In this document: positions 61,338 to 64,000 of the stretch, in pieces
How the letters are laid out: each line of letters starts with the position of its first letter
Position numbering within the stretch: position 1 is the first letter of the stretch
Origin: an uncultured Collinsella sp.
GTDB lineage: Bacteria; Actinomycetota; Coriobacteriia; Coriobacteriales; Coriobacteriaceae
DNA length: 64,000 nt
Assembly (NCBI GenBank): GCA_958433005.1
Contig: CAUAWV010000001.1
Coordinates: 62,001-126,000, forward strand
Direction of reading: 5' to 3'
Translations under genes and position numbers: made by a program
Notes under the pieces: generated by a model
Database searches by the model: none
What the model was told of the DNA's origin: nothing
What the model saw: only the letters and a program-made list of their open reading frames with translations

Positions 61338-61389
61338 ATAAAGGCTGATTGGGGCGCATGTGATTCCATATGCCCTAATCAGCCTTTTT
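61338..61389. terminator. Bidirectional terminator upstream of the TA pair and after purN
   Basis: AAGGCTGATT pairs with AATCAGCCTT through a long stem (GGGGCGCATGTG/CATATGCCCT inside); T and A runs lie on both sides. It is 38 bases past the purN stop codon. A second small stem (AGGGCC/GGCCCT, near 61243-61272) lies next to it. Confidence 0.85.
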
Positions 61390-61426
61390 GATCGTTTATG
61401 TTGTAAGGAAAACCAAGCGAATCCTT

Positions 61427-62134
61427 TTACGCACAATGACGCGGCGCATCAATTGCCACCTTGCCGCTCTCCAGCACGTGGACGCGACCGTCGGCGAGCA
61501 TTTGTACGACCTCGGGATACAGCACATGCTCGATCGCATGGATGTGCTCCTCGAGCGTGTCGACGTCCCAGCCCTCCTCAACAGCCAGCGCACGCTGGGC
61601 GATGATGGGGCCGTTGTCGTAGATCTCGTTGGCAAAGTGCACGGTCACGCCGGTCACCTTGACACCGCGAGCAAACGCATCGTCAATCGCATGGGCACCG
61701 GTAAAGCTCGGCAGCAGCGCCGGATGCAGGTTGACCACGCGATTGGGGAACGCCGCCAGCAGCGGCGTGTGCACCATGCGCATATAGCCGGCCATCACCA
61801 CGTACTCGCAGCCGCGCTCGAGCAGCTCATGCGCGATGATCTCGTCAGCCGCGATGGGGTCGGCATAGACATCCTTGGACAGCGTGAGCGTCTGGATACC
61901 TGCACGCTCGGCACGCTGCAGACCCTTGGCCGAAGGACGGCTCGACACCACGAGCTCAATCGAGGCATTGAGCTTGCCGGCGGCGATCAGGTCGATTAGC
62001 GCCTGCAGGTTGGTACCCGAACCGCTGATAAGCACGCCAATCTTAAGCGGCTCAGCCGTATCGGTTCCGGTCGGACGGGTATAGGGCACAAAGCCCAGGC
62101 CCTCGGCGGCGGTCATCTGCTCGTTAGCGCTCAT
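61427..62134 (-). CDS. purN: Phosphoribosylglycinamide formyltransferase
   Basis: 235 residues, about 30 longer than usual because of an N-terminal extension (MSANEQMTAAEGLGFVPYTRPTG). From residue 30: KIGVLISGSGTNLQALID, VVMAGYMRMV, NLHPALLPSFTGAHAIDDAF (catalytic Asn-His) and TVHFANEIYDNGPIIAQ with the conserved Asp. It transfers formyl from 10-formyl-THF to GAR in purine synthesis. Its first 11 bases overlap the purM end. Confidence 0.95.
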   Translation of the reverse strand: MSANEQMTAAEGLGFVPYTRPTGTDTAEPLKIGVLISGSGTNLQALIDLIAAGKLNASIELVVSSRPSAKGLQRAERAGIQTLTLSKDVYADPIAADEIIAHELLERGCEYVVMAGYMRMVHTPLLAAFPNRVVNLHPALLPSFTGAHAIDDAFARGVKVTGVTVHFANEIYDNGPIIAQRALAVEEGWDVDTLEEHIHAIEHVLYPEVVQMLADGRVHVLESGKVAIDAPRHCA

Positions 62135-63227
62135 CGGAGTACACGACCTTACCGGAGCCCTCGACGCACTCGCCCACGCGGAACGGCTTCTCGCCCAGCG
62201 CGACCAGGGCCTCGGTCACCGCGGCCTCGTCCTCGGGGGCGACGATCAGACACAGGCCGACGCCCATGTTGAAGGTCTTGCACGCCTCGTTGGGCGCGAG
62301 CTCAGCCTGGCGCGATACATAAGTGATGACGGGCGGAACGTCCCAGCCCATCTCGGCACCGTTACGGGTGACCACGGCGTCGACGTCGTCGGCAAGCGCG
62401 CGGTTGAGGTTCTCGGTGATGCCGCCGCCGGTGATGTGGGCGATGGCGTGCACCGGAGCGCCACCGCGCAGCAGCTCAAGAATCGGCTTGACGTAGATGC
62501 GCGTGGGGGCCAGCAGAGCGTCGGCCAGCGATGCGCCGGCGAGCTCCTCGAGCGGGCGGCTCAACTCCTCCGCCTTAGCGGCGGCCTCGGGCGTGCCCGG
62601 CTTGATGCCGTCGACGCCGATGACCTTGCGCACAAGCGAGTAGCCGTTGGAGTGCACGCCGGTGGAGGGCAGGCCCAGAATCACGTCGCCGGGGCGGACG
62701 TTCGCGGGATCGAGCATCTTGGGACGGTCGACGACGCCCACGGTAAAGCCGGCGAGATCGTAGTCGGCCGGAGCCATGACACCGGGGTGCTCGGCCATCT
62801 CGCCGCCCACAAGCGCGCAGCCTGCGAGCTTGCAGCCATCGGCCACGCCCTTGATGATCTTTGCCATGTGCTCGGCCTCAATGTGGCCGATGGCAACGTA
62901 GTCCAGGAAGAACAGCGGCTCGGCGCCCGAAGCCAAAATATCGTTGACGCACATGGCGACCAAGTCCTGGCCCACCGTCTCGTGACGGTCCATGATCTGG
63001 GCGAGCACGAGTTTGGTGCCCACGCCGTCGGTACCGCTGATCAGAATCGGGTCTTCCATATCCTTGAGCGCGGCAGCCGAGAACAGGCCACCAAAGCCAC
63101 CGATACCGCCGATGACCTCGGGGCGGTTGGTGTCCTTAACCATTTGCTTAATAGCGTCGACGGCGCGGCCGCCCTCGGCGGTATCGACGCCGGCATCCTC
63201 ATACGTCACATGCTTGCTGTCGCTCAT
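62124..63227 (-). CDS. purM: Phosphoribosylformylglycinamidine cyclo-ligase (AIR synthetase)
   Basis: 367 residues. SYEDAGVDTAEGGRAVDAIK, GGFGGLFS, DGVGTKL, GQDLVAMCVNDI, GEMAEHPGVM and HITGGGITENLNRAL are the PurM landmarks. It closes the imidazole ring to give AIR with ATP. GGAAGG precedes the ATG. It is coupled to purN by overlap and follows purF after 156 bases that include one repeat half. Confidence 0.96.
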   Translation of the reverse strand: MSDSKHVTYEDAGVDTAEGGRAVDAIKQMVKDTNRPEVIGGIGGFGGLFSAAALKDMEDPILISGTDGVGTKLVLAQIMDRHETVGQDLVAMCVNDILASGAEPLFFLDYVAIGHIEAEHMAKIIKGVADGCKLAGCALVGGEMAEHPGVMAPADYDLAGFTVGVVDRPKMLDPANVRPGDVILGLPSTGVHSNGYSLVRKVIGVDGIKPGTPEAAAKAEELSRPLEELAGASLADALLAPTRIYVKPILELLRGGAPVHAIAHITGGGITENLNRALADDVDAVVTRNGAEMGWDVPPVITYVSRQAELAPNEACKTFNMGVGLCLIVAPEDEAAVTEALVALGEKPFRVGECVEGSGKVVYSDER

Positions 63228-63343
63228 CTGAGCCTTCCTCTCCCACTACCGTTTGACGCACAGACGCCAACCGGTGCTCATAGTTGCCCTCAATTCGGCG
63301 CGCATCCTGACAACGCGCGCCGCTCAATCAACAAAACAGCAGG

Positions 63344-63386
63344 TAAAACCTACCAAAATAAACCTGTCCCTAAATGGCAGGTTTTA
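63344..63386. repeat. Repeat half at the purF stop codon
   Basis: TAAAACCTACCA and TGGCAGGTTTTA pair with one mismatch around the core AATAAACCTGTCCCTAAA. Read on the minus strand, the unit begins with the purF TAA stop codon, exactly as the matching unit begins with the pth stop codon at 51121. Confidence 0.85.
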
Positions 63387-64000
63387 GGCCTCGCCGTGCT
63401 TCTCTTCCCAGCTGCGGTCGTCGTATTTCTCGACCACGGCGTCGTCGTCAAAATACAGCGGCTTATCCAGGTTGCGGGGCTTAAAGCCCTCCATAAACTT
63501 GTCGCGGCCAAAGCTCTCGGGAATCGCCACGGGATAACGGCCGGTAAAGCACGCATCGCAGTAGCCGCCCTTGGGCATGACCTTCAGCAGGCCCTCGACC
63601 GAAAGGAAGGCCAGCGAATCGGCGCCGATATACTCACAGATCTCCTCGACCGTCTTGTTGGCGCTGATGAGCTGCGACTGCACGTCGGTATCGATGCCGT
63701 AGAAGCACGGCCAGATGACCTCGGGCGAGTTGATGCGGATGTGAATCTCCTTGGCGCCGGCGTTGCGCAGCATCTTGACGAGCTGCACCATGGTGGTGCC
63801 GCGCACGATGGAGTCGTCGATGACGACCAGGCGCTTGCCCTCGATGTTGTCGCGCAGCGGGTTGAGCTTCATGCGCACGCCCATGGCGCGCAGCTCCTGC
63901 GTGGGCTCGATAAACGTACGGCCCACATAGCGATTCTTGATGAGGCCCTCGCCAAAGGGAATGCCGCTCTCGTGCGAATAGCCCTCCGCGGGCGGCAGAC
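63384..64000 (-). CDS. purF: Amidophosphoribosyltransferase, C-terminal part (5' end outside window)
   Basis: About 205 residues visible; the frame is open to the window edge and runs through GIPFGEGLIKNRYVGRTFIEP. The PRPP-binding loop is VVIDDSIVRGTT, followed by MLRNAGAKEIHIRINSP and the CYGIDTDVQSQLI-like segment. It makes phosphoribosylamine from PRPP and glutamine, the first step of purine synthesis. The N-terminal glutaminase domain is not in the window. purF, purM and purN are codirectional. Confidence 0.95.
   Translation of the reverse strand, partial: LPPAEGYSHESGIPFGEGLIKNRYVGRTFIEPTQELRAMGVRMKLNPLRDNIEGKRLVVIDDSIVRGTTMVQLVKMLRNAGAKEIHIRINSPEVIWPCFYGIDTDVQSQLISANKTVEEICEYIGADSLAFLSVEGLLKVMPKGGYCDACFTGRYPVAIPESFGRDKFMEGFKPRNLDKPLYFDDDAVVEKYDDRSWEEKHGEA

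Overview
The window (about 60% GC) looks like the chromosome of a Coriobacteriia gut anaerobe, most likely Collinsella or a close relative. This rests on protein content and gene style: an Ech-type NiFe hydrogenase, an NfnAB pair, an NRAMP-related Mg transporter of the type described from Eggerthella lenta, a LuxR regulator beside MFS genes, Ala-rich protein tails, and many species-specific hairpin repeats. No database search was possible, so the genus is an inference.

Layout. 1-1368: the 3' part of an acyltransferase/SGNH gene. 1915-5030: magnesium transport pair (NRMT-like carrier plus MgtE-like CBS protein). 5351-11155: envelope and membrane genes on the minus strand (a degenerate polysaccharide deacetylase, PRC-barrel and YtxH proteins, a cyanophycin-synthetase-N-like protein, CorC/CNNM, hemolysin III). 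11342-13645: alpha/beta hydrolase with a well-formed promoter, and a DUF362 ferredoxin. 13896-22834: MacB/FtsX ABC transporter, then an ABC-2 exporter (two permeases and an ATPase) divergent from a two-component system. 23415-29059: ech hydrogenase operon with EchA and EchB fused in one reading frame. 29240-32121: lone transposase-type HTH gene and an old-yellow-enzyme reductase. 32482-32558: initiator tRNA. 32756-38003: cofactor and repair genes (coaX, BPL-like, folP-folK fusion, sir2, exonuclease III). 38538-44923: ECF S-component, small membrane protein, and an MFS - amidohydrolase - MFS operon divergent from a LuxR regulator. 44948-47478: ECF transporter A-A and T units. 47678-51123: glmU, prs, pth. 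51498-53737: nfnAB. 53865-57566: cytidylate-kinase-like gene and a polar amino acid ABC transporter. 57960-60316: yqeY, PrsA-like foldase, orphan EIIA. 60382-61190: toxin-antitoxin pair. 61427-64000: purN, purM and the 3' part of purF.

How it works together. The hydrogenase (H+/ferredoxin) and NfnAB (ferredoxin/NADH/NADPH) together suggest fermentative redox balancing through reduced ferredoxin with proton or sodium translocation. PRPP synthase, purF/M/N and folate synthesis serve nucleotide and one-carbon metabolism. Several transporters (two ECF modules, amino acid ABC, two MFS) fit scavenging in the gut.

The most distinctive non-coding feature is repeat content. At least eight loci carry hairpins with a GGGGACAG-type core placed at or within a few tens of bases of stop codons, and two copies of a roughly 450 bp double-hairpin element lie 15 kb apart in opposite orientation. 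No CRISPR array, prophage or complete insertion sequence was seen.
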